Made by a program: the position numbers and the translations under genes. A model generated the notes under the pieces. That model was not told the DNA's origin, ran no database searches, and worked only from the letters and a program-made list of their open reading frames with translations. From positions 1,026,501 through 1,090,500 of the forward strand of contig JAHBTU010000002.1 of the NCBI GenBank assembly GCA_019638455.1: 64,000 nt of DNA, in the 5' to 3' direction. This DNA comes from Saprospiraceae bacterium (GTDB taxonomy: Bacteria > Bacteroidota > Bacteroidia > Chitinophagales > Saprospiraceae). Shown here in pieces: positions 9,079 to 19,587 of this stretch (positions are counted from its first letter, which is position 1; every line of letters starts with the position of its first letter).

Positions 9079-9506
9079 CAATAGAAAATAGTCCAATCGC
9101 TGCGCAGATAAAATGGATGCCCAAATGCCGCCCTTCGAATCTATGACCCAACTTGACGAATAATGCTGACCGAGTTTCTGATGAATATGTTGCACCTTAT
9201 CCCCAACTGTCTTGTCCTTGAATGCGTCTTGTCTCAAAAGTCATACTATTGGAAATGTTTTTCGCACGACCTTCCAAGTTTCAAAAACTGGATGCACGAA
9301 AATAAAGATGTCCAGCAGTAGGCTAAAAAGTCCATAATCCGCGCTATCTTTTTTCTGGCAATTGAATATTTTTTCGGAAAAAAGTAGCCATCGCAGAAAT
9401 AACACCAGACCAATTGTTTGAGGCCTTTTTAATTTGCCGAATCATTGCCCTACGACCTTCCCCTTAATTGCACTTTTTCTCACCTTTTCAACAACAGCTA
9501 CTACTT

Positions 9507-12500
9507 ATGAAACATTTTTTTACCCTGCTCCTGCTTTCCTCCATTGTAGCAGGGAAGATGGGGGCGCAGTCCTTCATCCCTCCGGTCTGTCAATCAGGCC
9601 AACCAATAAGCTCTCCAACCTGTGTTTCGGCGTGTGTCAACTGCGACATGAACAGCGGTTTTGACGACCAGCTTTTCGCCTTTCCATTCCCTGACATTGT
9701 GGTGAATTTTTGCGTTGACGCCCCGGGGCAAGGTCCTCTTGTACTCACGAACGCTCGTTGGTATGCCTTTATCGCGGGCTCGTCGTTTGTCGAGTTTTCT
9801 TTTAAAACCACAGGATGCTCAAGCGGCAACAACATTGACGTGGCTCTTTTTGCTTATTGCCCCACGTCGGGGCCGGGGAATGAGGCGTTAAGTTGCGCCA
9901 CCCCTCTCGACCCCGATAACCCCACTCTTTCATTCAATGGATTGAGTGTCGGCGACGTGTATCTGTTGGTGGTGGACGGTGCTAACGGCGCCGTCTGCAA
10001 ATACAGCGTTATTGTCTCGCAAGGCTCGGCCAATCCCCCCAATCTGGGGCCTTTGGGTACAATAAGTGGCCCTACCGAAGTTTGCCCGAAAGCTAAAGTG
10101 AAGTACAGCGTGCCACCCGTAACGTTTGCCACTACCTACACATGGACGGCACCTCCGGGTTCAAAAATAGACGGTGGCTCCAACATTGTGACAAAGTATG
10201 TGATTCCCGGCACGTTGTTTACCGCCAACACGGTTGAGGTAGAGTTCGGGCCTGTGGGCGGCAATGTCTGCGTGTCGGTCTCTTCGCCATGCAAAGCCCC
10301 CGTCACGACCTGCCTACAAGTGACCAACACCGCAATTCCAATTACCGTTTTGGATAGCGAAGTGTACTGCTACGAACAGCTTCCCATTATTTGGTCCGAA
10401 CAGCCTTACACGGCGCTCCTTACACCCGGTACTTACACATTGACTTCCACGCCTTATCAATCGTATTTGGGCTGCGACAGCGTGGTGCGGCAGGAAATCA
10501 AGGTTCTTCCCCGAAAATTCAGGGTGTTGCCAGTCAACTACCTATGTGAGCCTGAGTGTTTTTACGTCAACGGATTTGAGTTCTGCGAAACAGGCACTTA
10601 TCTCGAAATCGTCCCCTCTGCTGATGGGTGCGACAGCACTGTCCAATTTTCACTCGTAAAAATCCCGGTGCAGGCAGCAGCGCAGGTGTCCGACACGCTC
10701 ACCTGCACGAAAACCGAAGTGCTTTTGACCAGCACCGGCTCGTCGCAAGGCAACACCGTGTTCTACGAATGGCTCAACCCCTCCGGCCAAACCATCAGTA
10801 CTCAAAGCACTGCCTTGGCTACCGTGCCGGGCGCTCACACGCTTATTGTGACCAATTTCGGAGGCGGCAAGGCTTGCAAAGACTCGGTAATGGTCATGGT
10901 GGCTGCCGACACAACCCTGCCACAGGCTAATGCGGGGCCTGACATGATGCTGTCATGCGCCCAGGCACAGATACAATTGCAGGGTGCAGGTTCCGCCGGT
11001 CCTCAATACTCCTACCTATGGGTTGCATCCAATGGCGGCAACATCGTGTCGGGAGGAGCAACCTTGACCCCCATAGTCAATGCTACGGGTCTGTACATTC
11101 TGTATGTGACAGATAATGAAAACGGCTGTGTTTCTTTTGATGTAACGAAAGTCACTGCGCAAACCCTCCCCCCGACAGTCAGTGCCCAAGGTGGCTCCCA
11201 AACTTGCGTGCAACCAAGCGTCACCTTGCAGGCTACCACCAATGCCACAAACCCGACTTTTCTTTGGAACGGCCCCGGCGGCTTCACCTCTAATCTGCAA
11301 AATCCAACAGTGAATACGCCCGGCAACTACACCATCATCGTCACGGATGGCGCTACGGGCTGCTCCAACTCCGCCGTCGCTGTTGTAGTTGATGATGCCC
11401 AGCTTCCCGGCGCTTCAGCAATCGGCGACACGCTGACCTGCACCGACACGGATGTCGTCATCAGCGGCAGTTCGCCAGCCTCGAATCCGACTTACTCATG
11501 GTCAGGCCCGAACGGGTTCGCTTCCACGCTGCAAAACCCAACCGTAGGGCTTCCGGGCAACTATATTTTGACCGTAACAGGGTCAAACGGCTGCACCAGC
11601 ACCGCTACCGCTGTCGTCTCGCAAAACATCGCCTTGCCGGGCGCTACGCTTAGTGTTACTGGCAACCTGAACTGCAACAATGCCAATACCAATCTGGTCG
11701 CCACCAGCAACCCGCCCGCCAGCATCCTCAACTTCACTTGGACCAACCCCGACGGCTCCACCACCAACACAGGCAACAACCCCGCGTTGAATGTCAATCA
11801 GCCCGGTGTTTACAACGTGGTAGTCACCAACACCATCAATGGCTGCACCAGCACCGCCACTGCTACGGTGATTCAAAACCCGAACGTGACCGCCTCTGCC
11901 GCGGGCAACAACGTGTTGTGCAATGGTGCCCAAAACGGCAGCGCGACCGTCACGCCGGGCGGTGGCAACAACACCTACACCTATCTGTGGAATACGGGTG
12001 CCAATACGCCTACCATCAACAACCTCGGTGCTGGCACTTACACGGTGACGGTAACGGATGGCGAAAACTGCACGGCCACCGCAACAGTGACGGTCACGCA
12101 GCCGACCCTGTTGCTGGCCAATGCAAGCGCCACCCCGCAAACAGGCAACGGAACCATAGACGGCACTGCTACTGCTGCCCCAACAGGCGGCACCCCGACC
12201 TACTCGTTCAACTGGAACACAGGCGGTACCACGGCGACCATCACCAACCTTTTGCCGGGCAACTACTCGGTCACCGTGACGGATATCAATGGTTGCACAG
12301 CGGTCGCGGTCGTCACCGTGAACGCATTTAATTGCACCATCGCAGCGACCGTGCAATCACAAAATGTGAGTTGCGCAGGTGCCAATGACGGTTCGGCCAC
12401 CATTGTCATTACGAACGGCGTTGCGCCTTTCACTTATTCTTGGAGCAATGGGGGCGAGACCAGCACCATAGAAAATCTGGCACCCGGCTCCTATTCCGGC

Positions 12501-14228
12501 ACCGCTACCGATGCTGCAAATTGCCCGACAGAGGTCTTGGTCTTGATAACAGAGCCTGCCCCGCTGCTGGCCAATGCTTCCTCGACCAATGCAACCGGCC
12601 CCGGCATCAACGATGGCACCGCTACTGCCGGCTCAACAGGGGGCACACAACCATATTCCTATTTGTGGACAACGGGCGAAACCACTGCAAGTATTGCGAA
12701 TTTGGCACCGGGAACCTACGGTGTAACGGTTTCTGATGCCAACGGCTGCACCGCTACCGGGTCAGTGGAAGTGATAGCCAGCGAGTGTGGCCTTTCCTCT
12801 GATTTTCTGGCTGTTAACCCCTCTTGCAATGGTTTGACGAATGGCCAAATAACTGTGCTTATCACGGGAGGCAACGGGCCATTCACTTACCTGTGGAGTT
12901 CGGGCGGCACCGCTCAGACGGAGAGCAATCTCGGCGAAGGCACATACACGGTCTCCGTCACAGATGCCGAGGGATGCCAAATAACGAGCAGCGTCGCTTT
13001 GACACAACCACCTTTGCTCACAATAGTGACGGAAAGCATAACAAACACCGATTGTGCTGGCCTCCCGGAAGGCTCCGCCACCATATCAGCGGAGGGCGGA
13101 ACGGGCACTATATCAATTGTATGGAGCAACGGCCAAACCGGGCCTGCCGCCATCAACCTCGTAGCGGGCAATTTTGTAGCAACCGCAACGGATGCAAACG
13201 GCTGCACAGCCACCACCTCGGTTACCATTGATGCAGTAGATACTGAATCGCCGGTAATTGTCAGCGGGCCGGTTGACGTGGCGCTTGGTTCGACCGGTAC
13301 CGTGACGCTGACCGCGCAACTGCTTGGCGTGACCGCTACCGACAACTGCGCCGTGATCAGCATCACGATTGCGCCGACCAATTTCAACTGCACTCAATTA
13401 GGACCACAATCTATCACAGTGACTGCGACGGACGATTCGGGCAACACAAGCACGGCCATCGTAGTAGTTACTATCATTGACAATTCGCCACCAACCACCA
13501 GCTGCCCACCAAGCATAGTCCGTTGTTTTGGCGACAACGTCGTTCAATACGGCGCACCCGTTGCCACCGACAACTGCCTTGGAAATGGCGGTTTCTGGAC
13601 ACTCTCGGCAGGTTTGCCAAGCGGTGCTACTTTCCCCTTGGGCGTGACGACCAACACCTACACATACACGGATGCGGGCGGCAACGCAGGCTCGTGCAGC
13701 TTTGAGGTGACGATTCTCAACCAAATAGTGGTCAACGCCGATATTACGGACGATTTTAACAACCAGAACGTCGGTGCGATAAACTTGACCGTCATAGGCG
13801 GCCTTCCTCCATTCACCTATGTCTGGACCAAGAACGGCCTGCCGTTCCCGGCCAACACAGAAGACCTGACAAATCTGGGTGCGGGAGAATACGTTGTTGT
13901 TGTCACCGATGCCTTTGGTTGCACGATTCAGAGCCAAACCTTTGAAGTGCGCAACACGGTGGATGCCAAAGAGCCGAACTGGGCTTCGGAACTGCTCATC
14001 AGGCCAAATCCGACCAGTGGCCATGTATCTATCATTTTCCCCGATGGGGTAAATGACGAAGTGCAACTAACGGTGCTCGACATGACCGGACGGCGCGTTA
14101 TTCAACAAATCGTCACAGCACCCAAGCAATTTGATTTGGACTTGTCCAACCTGCCAAGCGGCGTTTACCCGATTCTGTTGCGCGTTAAAGATGAAATGCT
14201 CGCGCGGCGGATTGTGGTAAGCAAATAA
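9507..14228 (+). CDS. Giant secreted SprB-repeat protein with T9SS type A sorting domain
   Basis: A 1573-residue surface or secreted protein. The signal peptide is MKHFFTLLLLSSIVAGKMGAQ. Residues about 20-170 resemble a beta-sandwich prepeptidase-type domain; PKD/Ig-like modules follow to about 790. From about 790 to 1245 there are SprB-like repeats of 70-80 residues with the cores DGSAT, YSWSNG and TVTVTDxxGC. HYR-like modules occupy about 1250-1410 (ATDNC and TVTATDDSGN), then one more SprB-like unit. The last 80 residues (PNPTSG, GRRVIQ, LPSGVYPILL, RRIVVSK) form a type A sorting domain. SprB repeats are known from gliding adhesins. The ATG at 9507 is chosen because it starts the signal peptide; the upstream TTG is not needed. 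Confidence 0.88.
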   Translation: MKHFFTLLLLSSIVAGKMGAQSFIPPVCQSGQPISSPTCVSACVNCDMNSGFDDQLFAFPFPDIVVNFCVDAPGQGPLVLTNARWYAFIAGSSFVEFSFKTTGCSSGNNIDVALFAYCPTSGPGNEALSCATPLDPDNPTLSFNGLSVGDVYLLVVDGANGAVCKYSVIVSQGSANPPNLGPLGTISGPTEVCPKAKVKYSVPPVTFATTYTWTAPPGSKIDGGSNIVTKYVIPGTLFTANTVEVEFGPVGGNVCVSVSSPCKAPVTTCLQVTNTAIPITVLDSEVYCYEQLPIIWSEQPYTALLTPGTYTLTSTPYQSYLGCDSVVRQEIKVLPRKFRVLPVNYLCEPECFYVNGFEFCETGTYLEIVPSADGCDSTVQFSLVKIPVQAAAQVSDTLTCTKTEVLLTSTGSSQGNTVFYEWLNPSGQTISTQSTALATVPGAHTLIVTNFGGGKACKDSVMVMVAADTTLPQANAGPDMMLSCAQAQIQLQGAGSAGPQYSYLWVASNGGNIVSGGATLTPIVNATGLYILYVTDNENGCVSFDVTKVTAQTLPPTVSAQGGSQTCVQPSVTLQATTNATNPTFLWNGPGGFTSNLQNPTVNTPGNYTIIVTDGATGCSNSAVAVVVDDAQLPGASAIGDTLTCTDTDVVISGSSPASNPTYSWSGPNGFASTLQNPTVGLPGNYILTVTGSNGCTSTATAVVSQNIALPGATLSVTGNLNCNNANTNLVATSNPPASILNFTWTNPDGSTTNTGNNPALNVNQPGVYNVVVTNTINGCTSTATATVIQNPNVTASAAGNNVLCNGAQNGSATVTPGGGNNTYTYLWNTGANTPTINNLGAGTYTVTVTDGENCTATATVTVTQPTLLLANASATPQTGNGTIDGTATAAPTGGTPTYSFNWNTGGTTATITNLLPGNYSVTVTDINGCTAVAVVTVNAFNCTIAATVQSQNVSCAGANDGSATIVITNGVAPFTYSWSNGGETSTIENLAPGSYSGTATDAANCPTEVLVLITEPAPLLANASSTNATGPGINDGTATAGSTGGTQPYSYLWTTGETTASIANLAPGTYGVTVSDANGCTATGSVEVIASECGLSSDFLAVNPSCNGLTNGQITVLITGGNGPFTYLWSSGGTAQTESNLGEGTYTVSVTDAEGCQITSSVALTQPPLLTIVTESITNTDCAGLPEGSATISAEGGTGTISIVWSNGQTGPAAINLVAGNFVATATDANGCTATTSVTIDAVDTESPVIVSGPVDVALGSTGTVTLTAQLLGVTATDNCAVISITIAPTNFNCTQLGPQSITVTATDDSGNTSTAIVVVTIIDNSPPTTSCPPSIVRCFGDNVVQYGAPVATDNCLGNGGFWTLSAGLPSGATFPLGVTTNTYTYTDAGGNAGSCSFEVTILNQIVVNADITDDFNNQNVGAINLTVIGGLPPFTYVWTKNGLPFPANTEDLTNLGAGEYVVVVTDAFGCTIQSQTFEVRNTVDAKEPNWASELLIRPNPTSGHVSIIFPDGVNDEVQLTVLDMTGRRVIQQIVTAPKQFDLDLSNLPSGVYPILLRVKDEMLARRIVVSK

Positions 14229-14285
14229 TTTTTTCGCAGCCGAAAAAACAAGTTGTCTCTGAAGGAGGCCTTGAATTGTTACGTT

Positions 14286-14314
14286 GAGGCGGCGACTGGT
14301 GCAGTCGCCGCCTC
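14286..14314. terminator. 12-bp stem hairpin between convergent genes
   Basis: GAGGCGGCGACT at 14286-14297 pairs with AGTCGCCGCCTC at 14303-14314 across a five-base loop. It lies between the converging adhesin and MFS genes. The stem is related to the palindromes at 21162-21195 and 40285-40313. Confidence 0.65.
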
Positions 14315-14346
14315 ATTACGTTGAAAGCCTATCAGTGTGAAACAAA

Positions 14347-15690
14347 TCAATGCCCGCCACCCATCGGTGCGGGTGCTTGCCCTCCATCGCTTTTCGCGAG
14401 CTTTACAAACAACACCGCCACCGCCCCGCAGAGCAGCAGCGCCCCCGCCAGCCGAATCACATTTTCGGGATTGCCGCCGAGCCAAGCCCGATAGTAGAGC
14501 GGCAAGGTGAAAATCTGAATCATCATCGGAATCACGATGAACATATTGAAGATGCCCATGTACACGCCTGTGCGTTCGGGGGGTATGCAGCCCGCGAGCA
14601 TGATGTAGGGGTTGCCCATCATGCTTGCCCAGGCCAAGCCGATGCCGAGCATCGGAATAAACAACATGGGCTTGTTGCTAATCTCCGGGATGCACATCAT
14701 GCCGATACCCGCCAATGTGAGGCAGATGCTATGCGATATTTTCGGCCCGAATCGCTTGGTGAACGGCATGAGCGCAAACGCCCCGATGAAGGCGATGAAA
14801 TTGTAGAAGCCGCCAATCTGCCCGTTCATCAGCCCCGCCTCGCGGAAGCCTGCCGATGTTTCTTCCGTGGTGCCAAAAAAAGTGGTGGAGAGCGACAACA
14901 CGATATATTGCCAATAACAAAACATCGCGTACCACTGAAACAGCTTTACCAATGCCAGTTGCTTCATCGTCAGCGGCATATCTTTGATGGCCTCCCATAT
15001 TTCCTTAAAAGTGTTTTTCAGCCCGAGCGGCGCTTGGCGAATGCGCTCCATCTCCTCTTCGCTTAGTGGGTTTTCCTTTGTGGTCTTCACCGTCCAGAGG
15101 ATAGAAAAAATGGAAAAGAACGCACCAATGATGAATGCCGCTACCGTGATGTAAGGGATGTTTTTGGCGTTCACCGCGTCCTTGTTCATGCCGATAAACA
15201 CCAAAATGGATGGCGTGAGATACGACAGGGTTTGCCCCAACCCTGTGAAGGCGCTTTGCGTCAGGAAGCCAGTAGAATGTTGTTTTTCATCCAATTTGTC
15301 GCTCACGAAAGCGCGGTACGGCTCCATCGTCACGTTGTTCGCCGCGTCGAGTATCCAGAGCAGGCCCGCCGCCATCCACAAGGTGCTGCTGAAAGGCATA
15401 AAAAAAAGGCTAATGCTGCAAAACACAGCCCCAATGAGGAAATAAGGCGTTCGCCGGCCCAATTTACTCGTCGTCTTGTCGCTCATGGCGCCGATAATCG
15501 GTTGCACGATTAACCCGGTCATTGGCCCGGCCAGCCACAGGTAGGGCAGGCTGGCCTCGTCGGCACCCAAGTATTTGTAAATTGGACTCATGTTGCTCTG
15601 CTGCAACCCGAAACTGTACTGTATCCCGAAGAAACCAAAGTTCATATTGACGATTTGCCAAAAACTCAGGTGCGGTTTTGTGTTTGCCAT
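14347..15690 (-). CDS. MFS transporter, SLC45/GPH sugar-carrier-like
   Basis: A 447-residue, roughly 12-helix inner-membrane carrier. The segment [28 protein letters not shown] ([12 protein letters not shown] then [17 protein letters not shown]) matches the loop 2-3 signature of SLC45/sucrose-type carriers, and [17 protein letters not shown] is the second family hallmark. The cargo is probably a sugar or glycoside driven by protons. The ATG at 15690 ([20 protein letters not shown]) is preferred over the 121 extra upstream codons, which overlap the end of the aminotransferase gene. A -7 box sits just upstream, so it can be transcribed on its own as well as behind the aminotransferase. Confidence 0.82.
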   Translation of the reverse strand: MANTKPHLSFWQIVNMNFGFFGIQYSFGLQQSNMSPIYKYLGADEASLPYLWLAGPMTGLIVQPIIGAMSDKTTSKLGRRTPYFLIGAVFCSISLFFMPFSSTLWMAAGLLWILDAANNVTMEPYRAFVSDKLDEKQHSTGFLTQSAFTGLGQTLSYLTPSILVFIGMNKDAVNAKNIPYITVAAFIIGAFFSIFSILWTVKTTKENPLSEEEMERIRQAPLGLKNTFKEIWEAIKDMPLTMKQLALVKLFQWYAMFCYWQYIVLSLSTTFFGTTEETSAGFREAGLMNGQIGGFYNFIAFIGAFALMPFTKRFGPKISHSICLTLAGIGMMCIPEISNKPMLFIPMLGIGLAWASMMGNPYIMLAGCIPPERTGVYMGIFNMFIVIPMMIQIFTLPLYYRAWLGGNPENVIRLAGALLLCGAVAVLFVKLAKSDGGQAPAPMGGGH

Positions 15691-15711
15691 GATGAGAAAA
15701 ATAATTTGTGG

Positions 15712-15719
15712 CAAACGTA
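15712..15719 (-). promoter_or_regulatory. -7 box of the MFS gene
   Basis: The minus strand reads TACGTTTG, an exact TAnnTTTG match, giving a leader of about 15 bases to the ATG at 15690. Confidence 0.45.
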
Positions 15720-15760
15720 AGATGGGGAAGTGATACTGAACGAAAAAAATTTGGAACCTT

Positions 15761-17056
15761 TTACAGTCCCGCAAGCCACTGGCACAGCACGGTGGTCGCT
15801 TCCGCGATTTTGGGGCAGTGGGTTTCCACAAAATCGTCGCCTGGCTCCCGTCCGGCCGGCAATGCCCGGCAAGCCTCCAACACCTCCCGACCATTGAAAT
15901 CAACATAGGACAAGCGTGTGCTGAAGGTGGATTCCCGGCAGCCAAAATCGGAACCGGGCAGCAGGGCCACGCCAGCCTCGTCGAGCAACGCCCGGCAAAA
16001 ATCTCGGTCTGTGGCAATGCCGCGCCGATGCAGCACGTCGCGGTAATGTCCAAAATCGGGGAAGAGGTAAAAGCCGCCTTGGGGTTGTGGTATCTCGACC
16101 TTGGCCTGCTGAAGGCGGACGCGCATATAGCTCCCTACTACCGCCAATGAGCGACGCACCAAGCCGAGATATTCCTCTATTTCAGGCGTTTCGAGAAAGG
16201 CGCTCACGGCAGCGTATTGGATGGGGGCACTGGTGGAGGTGAAGGTTTCGCTGGCGCAAATGGTCATGGCCTGCATGAGGCGTTTTAGCCCATTGGGAAA
16301 CACAAAAAAGCCTAAACGCCAGCCACCCGCACCACACCATTTGCTGAGGCCACCACTAATGATGGTGCCTTCGGGATAAAACTGTGCGATAGAGGTGTGC
16401 GCCCCTTTGTGGTCGAGCTCGCTGTAAATTTCATCGGATAGCACAATGACCTTGTAGTGCCGCGCTACTTCTGCCATCGTCATCAGGGTCTGCTGGTCAT
16501 AGGTGGTGCCAGTGGGGTTGGCCGGATAGTTCAGGATGACGAGCCGGGGGCGTTCGGGGTCGGCAGCGCAAATCGCCTCCAACTCATCAGGCATGAGCAA
16601 TAGCCCGTTAGAAATGCGTGTGCCTACGCGCGTCACACTGCGCCCGATGATTTGCGCCTGTGGCGCATAAGAAACCCAGCTGGGTGCCGGGATGACGATT
16701 TCGCCATAGTACGACAGCTGGAGCAAGAACATGAGCTCCTTCGAGCCGGGGCCTATTAGCACCTCGTCGGGCGTGGAGCGGATGCCTTTTCGGTGATTGA
16801 CAAAATTGGAGATGGCTTCTCGCAGCGCGGGAAGCCCCCTCACGGCGAGGTAATCTTTTTCGTGTGCGTGTTTTTTCAAGGCGTTCACGACCAAATCCGG
16901 CACGGGGAAAGGTGATTGCCCAAAGCCGAGCTTGAACACTTTTTTTCCCTGCTGTTCGAGCAGCTTCGATTTTTCATTGATGGTTACGGTGGCGGAAGTG
17001 CTTAACCCAAATAAATTTTGATTGATAACGGTGGGTATGGGAGCGTTTGACAGCAT
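15761..17056 (-). CDS. PLP-dependent aminotransferase, class I/II
   Basis: A cytoplasmic fold-type I aminotransferase of 431 residues. Recognisable parts are the N-terminal FGQSPFPVPDLVV substrate region, VLNYPANPTGTTYD-like (LNYPANPTGTTYD) around the PLP-binding asparagine, VLSDEIYSELDHKG with the aspartate that holds the pyridine nitrogen, and ISGGLSKWCGAGGWRLG with the Schiff-base lysine and the phosphate-binding arginine. The substrate is not clear; the GGWRLG motif is general. The ATG at 17056 is used because the TTG four codons upstream adds nothing. The MFS gene follows 70 bp downstream on the same strand. Confidence 0.85.
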   Translation of the reverse strand: MLSNAPIPTVINQNLFGLSTSATVTINEKSKLLEQQGKKVFKLGFGQSPFPVPDLVVNALKKHAHEKDYLAVRGLPALREAISNFVNHRKGIRSTPDEVLIGPGSKELMFLLQLSYYGEIVIPAPSWVSYAPQAQIIGRSVTRVGTRISNGLLLMPDELEAICAADPERPRLVILNYPANPTGTTYDQQTLMTMAEVARHYKVIVLSDEIYSELDHKGAHTSIAQFYPEGTIISGGLSKWCGAGGWRLGFFVFPNGLKRLMQAMTICASETFTSTSAPIQYAAVSAFLETPEIEEYLGLVRRSLAVVGSYMRVRLQQAKVEIPQPQGGFYLFPDFGHYRDVLHRRGIATDRDFCRALLDEAGVALLPGSDFGCRESTFSTRLSYVDFNGREVLEACRALPAGREPGDDFVETHCPKIAEATTVLCQWLAGL

Positions 17057-17184
17057 GATTAAAAACAAGATGATGAGAGGTGAGAAAGGCTAACAAACCC
17101 TTTTGTCGAAAGGTTTTGCGGACGCAAGGATAGGCACTGCGCCCCGAACAAAAAACGAACCCCACGCAACGAACAACCTTTTGC

Positions 17185-17192
17185 TACCTTTG
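17185..17192 (+). promoter_or_regulatory. lpxD: -7 box of lpxD
   Basis: TACCTTTG matches TAnnTTTG and lies 53 bases before the ATG. I do not see a clear TTTG at -33. Confidence 0.4.
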
Positions 17193-17244
17193 CCGGACTA
17201 CCCCGACCGTATATAGTATAACAACCCGGCCCGTACTATCCGGC

Positions 17245-18285
17245 ATGAAGGTTACTGCCGCCCAACTCGCTCAACTCCTCGAAGGCTCGCTCGAAGGCGA
17301 CCCGAATGTCACTGTCAGCCGCCCTGCTCGCATCGAACAAGCAGGTGAAGGCGACATTGCTTTTTTGGACAACGCCAAATACGAATCATTTGCCTACACC
17401 ACCCAAGCATCTATCTTGCTAGTGCACAAATCCTTTCTGCCAGCACAGAAAGTGAAGCCAACCCTGATTCGGGTGGACGACGTGCGCAGTAGCCTTGCCC
17501 TGCTGTTGCACAAATTCGACGTGGATGCCCAACCCAATGGAGCTTCCATTTCGGAACAAGCCTCTGTGCACAAGAGCGCCAAAATAGGCATTGGCACGAG
17601 CGTGGGAGCCTTCGCGGTCATTGAAGAAGGGGCGGTGATTGGCAACAACTGCATCATCTATCCGCAAGTTTTTATTGGGCGCAATGCCCGCATCGGCGAT
17701 GGCTGTCGTTTGTTCCCCGGTGTGCGCGTACACTTCGATTGCGTGATTGGCGAGCAATGTACCCTTCATGCCAATGCAGTCGTGGGTGCCGATGGTTTCG
17801 GATTTGCGCTGCAAGAGGATGGGTCTTGGAAAAAGGTGCCTCACGTCGGCAATGTGGTACTCGAAAAAGATGTGGAAATCGGTGCCTGCACTTGCATTGA
17901 CCGCGCCGCCATCGGGAGCACCGTCATCCATCAAGGTGCCAAACTCGACAACCTCATACACATCGCGCACAACGCCGAAATCGGGTACCATACCGCGCTG
18001 GCCGCTCAGGTCGGCGTGGCGGGCAGCACACGCATCGGCGACCATTGTCAAATCGGCGGCCAAGTGGGCTTTGCGGGGCATCTCACCATTGCCAACGGCA
18101 CCCGCATTCAAGCCCAGAGCGGACTCGGCTCCTCGGTCGAAAGACCCAATACTGCCTTGTTTGGCAGCCCGGCCATTGGCTACAAAGACTTTATCCGCTC
18201 GCACGTCGTATTCAAACACCTGCCGGCCCTCCAGCGCAAAGTGCTTGAGTTGGAAAAAAAGGTGAGAGACCTCGAGGGCAAATGA
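17245..18285 (+). CDS. lpxD: UDP-3-O-acylglucosamine N-acyltransferase
   Basis: LpxD adds the N-linked hydroxyacyl chain to UDP-3-O-acyl-glucosamine, the third step of lipid A synthesis, in the cytoplasm. The 346-residue protein has the N-terminal uridine-binding domain (MKVTAAQLAQLLEGSLEGDP, then DIAFLDNAKY) and a left-handed beta-helix of hexapeptide repeats (IGIGTSVGAFAVIEEGAVIGNN onward). The catalytic histidine lies in HIAHNAEIG, and the protein ends in a helical coiled tail (LQRKVLELEKKVRDLE). Length and motifs match the family. It stands alone here, without lpxC, fabZ or lpxA. Confidence 0.95.
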   Translation: MKVTAAQLAQLLEGSLEGDPNVTVSRPARIEQAGEGDIAFLDNAKYESFAYTTQASILLVHKSFLPAQKVKPTLIRVDDVRSSLALLLHKFDVDAQPNGASISEQASVHKSAKIGIGTSVGAFAVIEEGAVIGNNCIIYPQVFIGRNARIGDGCRLFPGVRVHFDCVIGEQCTLHANAVVGADGFGFALQEDGSWKKVPHVGNVVLEKDVEIGACTCIDRAAIGSTVIHQGAKLDNLIHIAHNAEIGYHTALAAQVGVAGSTRIGDHCQIGGQVGFAGHLTIANGTRIQAQSGLGSSVERPNTALFGSPAIGYKDFIRSHVVFKHLPALQRKVLELEKKVRDLEGK

Positions 18286-18296
18286 CGCGGCCAGCT

Positions 18297-18487
18297 GCAT
18301 TTCAAATTGTTGCTTTTGTACGCCGGAACGCTGTTGCGGCATATGAGGATGTCTCACAAGTGATATTTGTTTGACAGGATTGACAAGATTCGCGCCCTTT
18401 TTCGGGTAAAAAACCTGTAAATCTTGTTAATCCTGTCGAAATTTAAACTTGTGAGACGGCCTCTTGCTTGCGACAATTTGAAATGCA
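18297..18487 (+). repeat. Nested palindromic repeats (family F enclosing family C)
   Basis: The outer arms TGCATTTCAAATTGT (18297-18311) and ACAATTTGAAATGCA (18473-18487) pair perfectly. Inside is a family C palindrome, 18351-18457, with ends GTCTCACAAGT and ACTTGTGAGAC and the inner arms GACAGGATT/AATCCTGTC. Family C recurs inside another palindrome at 48822-48930, and its inner part at 24473-24556. Family F recurs at 23605-23667. It lies 12 bp after lpxD and may act as its terminator. Confidence 0.7.
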
Positions 18488-18497
18488 CCCACGCGAC

Positions 18498-19547
18498 CTA
18501 TCTCGGCACCTCGATTTTTTTCACGATTTCATCCAGCACCTCGCGGGTGGTGTAGCCTTCCATTTCTCGCTCTGGCGTGAGTATGACGCGGTGGTTGAGC
18601 GCCGGATAAGCGACGTATCGGATGTCGTCGGGAGTCACGAAATGGCGCCCTGTCATGGCGGCGACGGCTTTGGCCGTTTTCATCAGAGCAAGCGATGCGC
18701 GAGGGCTGGCACCGAGGAAAAGGTCGGCGTTGTTGCGCGTGTTGTGGACGATGGCCGCGATGTAGTCCAACAATTCTTCCCGAATATACACCTGCTCGAT
18801 GATGCGCTGCGAGTCGGCAATTTCCTTGGGGGTGATGACGGCCCCCACCGTCTCGCGCAGCATCCCTGAAAAGTCGTTTTTGAAGCGCCGTAGGATGGCC
18901 TGCTCTTCCTTAAGGCTTGGGTAGTCAAGTATGATTTTGAACAAAAAACGGTCGAGTTGTGCTTCTGGCAATTTGTAGGTGCCTTCCTGCTCGATGGGGT
19001 TTTGGGTGGCGACCACGAAAAAGGGCGCTTCCATCGGGTAGGTCGTGCCATCCACCGTCACTTGTCTTTCTTCCATCACCTCAAACAAGGCGGCCTGCGT
19101 TTTGGCGGGGGCGCGGTTGATTTCGTCTATCAGCACCACATTGGAAAAAATAGGCCCGGATTTGAAGTTGAATTCCGACGTTTTCATGCTGAAAACTGGG
19201 GTGCCAATCACGTCGGCGGGCATCAGGTCGGGTGTGAACTGGATGCGGCTAAATCCGGTGTGGATAGTGCGGGCCAAAAGTTTGGCTGTCAGTGTCTTGG
19301 CGATGCCGGGCACTCCTTCCAGCAAGACGTGGCCGCCCGTGAACAGAGCCACGAGCAATTGGTCGAGCAATGCTTCCTGCCCCACGATGACCTGAGCGAT
19401 TTGCGCCTTCACGAGCTCTGCGCGACGCATCACGGGGGTCACGTCAAGTGAATGACCGTGCCCCTCCGTTTCGCCCGGCTCATCGAGGCTAAGGCTGTTG
19501 GATTCCATTTCGGCAGGCTCGGCGTTTTTTTCTTCGTTTTCAGACAT
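18498..19547 (-). CDS. MoxR family AAA ATPase
   Basis: A 349-residue cytoplasmic AAA+ ATPase, usually a chaperone that works with DUF58 or von Willebrand A proteins. After an acidic N-terminal stretch of about 35 residues comes the ATPase core: Walker A GVPGIAKT (78-85), Walker B VVLIDEINRAP (about 139-149), sensor-1 region VVATQNPIEQEGTY, and arginine-finger region LPEAQLDRF. The C-terminal lid contains ASPRASLALMKTAKA. In many Bacteroidota it sits in an operon with DUF4350, DUF4129 and DUF58 genes. Here the DUF4350 gene is upstream, separated by repeat element A copy 3, and no DUF58 gene follows. Confidence 0.92.
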   Translation of the reverse strand: MSENEEKNAEPAEMESNSLSLDEPGETEGHGHSLDVTPVMRRAELVKAQIAQVIVGQEALLDQLLVALFTGGHVLLEGVPGIAKTLTAKLLARTIHTGFSRIQFTPDLMPADVIGTPVFSMKTSEFNFKSGPIFSNVVLIDEINRAPAKTQAALFEVMEERQVTVDGTTYPMEAPFFVVATQNPIEQEGTYKLPEAQLDRFLFKIILDYPSLKEEQAILRRFKNDFSGMLRETVGAVITPKEIADSQRIIEQVYIREELLDYIAAIVHNTRNNADLFLGASPRASLALMKTAKAVAAMTGRHFVTPDDIRYVAYPALNHRVILTPEREMEGYTTREVLDEIVKKIEVPR

Positions 19548-19587
19548 GATGTTTGATGTTGTTTGAATTGGCGAGAGGCAGTTTCGT

